NCBI RefSeq assembly: GCF_024171645.1
Contig: NZ_JALKAC010000001.1
Span: 186,001 to 250,000, forward strand
Origin: Flavobacterium sp. HSC-32F16
Lineage (GTDB): Bacteria; Bacteroidota; Bacteroidia; Flavobacteriales; Flavobacteriaceae
Reading direction: 5' to 3'
DNA: 64,000 nt
A model generated the notes under the pieces. The model made no database searches, had not been told where the DNA came from, and saw only the letters and a program-made list of their open reading frames with translations. Positions 62,325-64,000 of the stretch are shown here, piece by piece. Each line of letters opens with the position of its first letter. The first letter of the stretch is position 1. The position numbers and the translations under genes are program-made.

Positions 62325-64000
62325 ATGTTACTAAATAAAAAAATAATTGTTTTTATTTCCTTATGCTTTTGTTTTCAAAGCATATATGCTCAGACAGATA
62401 AAACAAAAAAAGAAAGTTCTCCTAAAAAAGACAGTACCGAGATTTATACTAAAATAAAAAACTATTCTAAAAAAAATAAGTTTACGCAAACCCTGCATAA
62501 GCTTCTTTTTAGAACAAAAAGAGCTAAAAAAAAGGAAATTATTATACCTACTGATTCTCAAAATTATGAAGGTAAAATTATTCGTAATATAAATGTTATT
62601 ACGCTGGATCCTTTTGGCTATTCTATTACAGATACAACTGTACAACCTAAAAACTGGGGAGAAAGAACCGGAAACAGGCTGCATTTAAAAACTAAAAAAA
62701 TAGCGATCTATAATCTTCTTTTATTTAAAAGAAATGTTCCCTACGATACTTATAAGGTACAGGAATCTGAACGTTTGATTCGTGCACAAAGATATGTCAC
62801 TGCAGTAAGGATTACTCATGAACTGGCAGGTGCTGCTTCTGATTCTGTTGATGTTACCATCCGCGTTTTAGATTCATGGAGCACCATTCCGAAGTTTTCA
62901 ATATCCAGCAACAGAGTTTCTGTGGGATTTAAAGAAAAAGATTTTTTTGGATCAGGACAGCAGTTAGAATATAGTTTTACAAATAGATTTGATGATGGAG
63001 CAAACGGTAACGATATAACCTATACAGTTCCAAACATAAAAAATACCTATATCTCAACTGTACTTCATTACAATATGGACCTCGATAACAATTATACTAA
63101 AAGTATAGATATCGAGAGAGATTTCTATTCGCCTTTAACTAAATGGGCAGGCGGTGTTTTTGTAGGCCAGAATTTTAGAAAAGACACTTTGCAGGCACCC
63201 GATCAATCTTTTGCGTTTCAAACTTTTAAAAATAATTTTCAGGATTTATGGGTGGGCAAAGCCACAAAAGTATATGAAGATGATAATGAAGCCATAACCA
63301 ATTTAATTACATCTGCCCGTTTTTTAAATGTCAATTATACTGAATCGCCTGATTCTTTGCATGATCCAACAAAATTCTATTCAGATGAAAAACTTCTTTT
63401 AATGGGAATTGGGCTTAACAGACGTAAGTTTATCAAAGACAGTTATATTTTTAGAAATGGGCAAATAGAAGACGTTCCTATTGGAAGAATTTACGGAATT
63501 ACTTTAGGATATCAATACAAAAATTCTATGTGGAGACCGTATGCCGGTGCACAGTTTTCTTTTGGAAATTATTATCGTTTTGGATTCTTAAGTATGAATT
63601 TTGAAATGGGAACCTATTTACATCAGTCAAAAACCTATCAAACATCATATTTGTTTGAAGCCAATTATTTTACAAAACTTTATAATCTTGGAAATTGGAA
63701 ATTAAGGCAGTTTATAAACCCAAAAGTGGTAGTTGGTGCCAATCATGAAGATATTATAGGAGATCAGCTTAATATAAATGAACAAAACGGTCTGGCCGGA
63801 TTTAATAGTGCTTTATACGGAACAAGTAAAACAGTTTTATCATTACAAACCCAAACGTATTCGCCATATGCTCTTTGGGGATTCCGTTTAAATCCATTTT
63901 TTAATTATTCGATTGCGTTTTTAGGAAGCCCTAATAATGCTATGTTTGACAGCAAATCCTATTCAAAAGTTACTTTAGGTTTATTAATTAGTAATGACTA
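62325..64000 (+). CDS. Outer-membrane beta-barrel protein with POTRA-like segment (5' part)
   Basis: The frame runs from the ATG at 62325 to the window end (558 codons, no stop). A signal peptide ends IYAQ (about residue 23), and a Lys-rich linker follows. A POTRA-like domain comes next (EGKIIRNINVITLDPFGYSI and RLIRAQRYVTAVRITHELAG). Amphipathic strands typical of a barrel then run from about residue 200. It resembles BamA/TamA-type surface antigens of Bacteroidota. Its role is unknown. Confidence 0.8.
   Translation, partial: MLLNKKIIVFISLCFCFQSIYAQTDKTKKESSPKKDSTEIYTKIKNYSKKNKFTQTLHKLLFRTKRAKKKEIIIPTDSQNYEGKIIRNINVITLDPFGYSITDTTVQPKNWGERTGNRLHLKTKKIAIYNLLLFKRNVPYDTYKVQESERLIRAQRYVTAVRITHELAGAASDSVDVTIRVLDSWSTIPKFSISSNRVSVGFKEKDFFGSGQQLEYSFTNRFDDGANGNDITYTVPNIKNTYISTVLHYNMDLDNNYTKSIDIERDFYSPLTKWAGGVFVGQNFRKDTLQAPDQSFAFQTFKNNFQDLWVGKATKVYEDDNEAITNLITSARFLNVNYTESPDSLHDPTKFYSDEKLLLMGIGLNRRKFIKDSYIFRNGQIEDVPIGRIYGITLGYQYKNSMWRPYAGAQFSFGNYYRFGFLSMNFEMGTYLHQSKTYQTSYLFEANYFTKLYNLGNWKLRQFINPKVVVGANHEDIIGDQLNINEQNGLAGFNSALYGTSKTVLSLQTQTYSPYALWGFRLNPFFNYSIAFLGSPNNAMFDSKSYSKVTLGLLISND

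Noticed and set aside
62361..62684. 107-codon minus frame near the end of the window
   Set aside because: It is antisense to the signal peptide, linker and POTRA-like part of the plus-strand barrel gene.

Overview
The window is AT-rich chromosomal DNA from a member of the Bacteroidota, most probably Flavobacterium or a close relative. The evidence is the Bacteroidota-type promoter element TAnnTTTG upstream of many genes, genes without Shine-Dalgarno sites, the T9SS regulator PorX, a fused LpxC-FabZ, a fused CcsBA, a CAL67264-type small membrane protein, and Cys-type lipoproteins with short signal peptides. No rRNA, tRNA, CRISPR array, prophage or complete insertion sequence was seen.

Layout. 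1-2.5 kb: the 5' part of a secreted leucine-rich-repeat protein, a GIY-YIG-like small protein, sucD and an NTF2-like protein. 2.5-7.6 kb: a minus-strand lipid A and translation cluster (lpxD, lpxC-fabZ fusion, lpxA, efp, an lpxD paralogue). 7.6-14.6 kb: an HD-domain phosphohydrolase, divergent porX, tsaE, a DUF4262 protein, alanine dehydrogenase, a small anchored protein and uracil-DNA glycosylase. 14.7-26.5 kb: housekeeping DNA, translation and envelope genes (MutS2-like ATPase, DCC oxidoreductase, EttA, DNA polymerase III delta, a stand-alone PD-(D/E)XK protein, glycosyltransferase, OmpA lipoprotein, YciO/Sua5 protein, UvrD helicase). 26.7-42.5 kb: a more accessory stretch with a TauE/SafE permease, patatin, M1 peptidase, a REP-associated (RAYT) tyrosine transposase, an ATP-pyrophosphatase, several hypothetical secreted or metalloprotease-like proteins, a large acidic protein, RecG, a PAS protein and a membrane pseudo-kinase. 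43-48.7 kb: a tripartite RND efflux operon. 48.9-54 kb: bestrophin, an AraC regulator, glutathione peroxidase, a long gene-poor gap, an ECF sigma/anti-sigma pair and a DoxX remnant. 54-62.2 kb: CcsBA cytochrome c maturation, then a plus-strand cluster of Rossmann oxidoreductase, KdsC, UbiA prenyltransferase, Maf, MscS and an AI-2E-type permease. The window ends inside an outer-membrane beta-barrel protein.

How the parts connect. LpxA, LpxC-FabZ, LpxD and KdsC all serve outer-membrane lipopolysaccharide synthesis. OmpA, the TolC-type channel, RND efflux, the barrel protein and PorX point to an envelope with type IX secretion. TsaE belongs to the tRNA t6A pathway. The Sua5/YrdC-domain protein looks more like YciO than TsaC.

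The most unusual signal is between genes. At least a dozen short gaps carry inverted or tandem repeats built from 7-16 base units (GTTTCAAG, TCTAAAAT, CTAAGRTTCTAAG, CCTTTGAACC, TTCACGAATT types), usually just upstream of a start codon. A REP-associated transposase in the same window carries a 109-base inverted-repeat element inside its own reading frame. No complete new defence or biosynthetic system was found.
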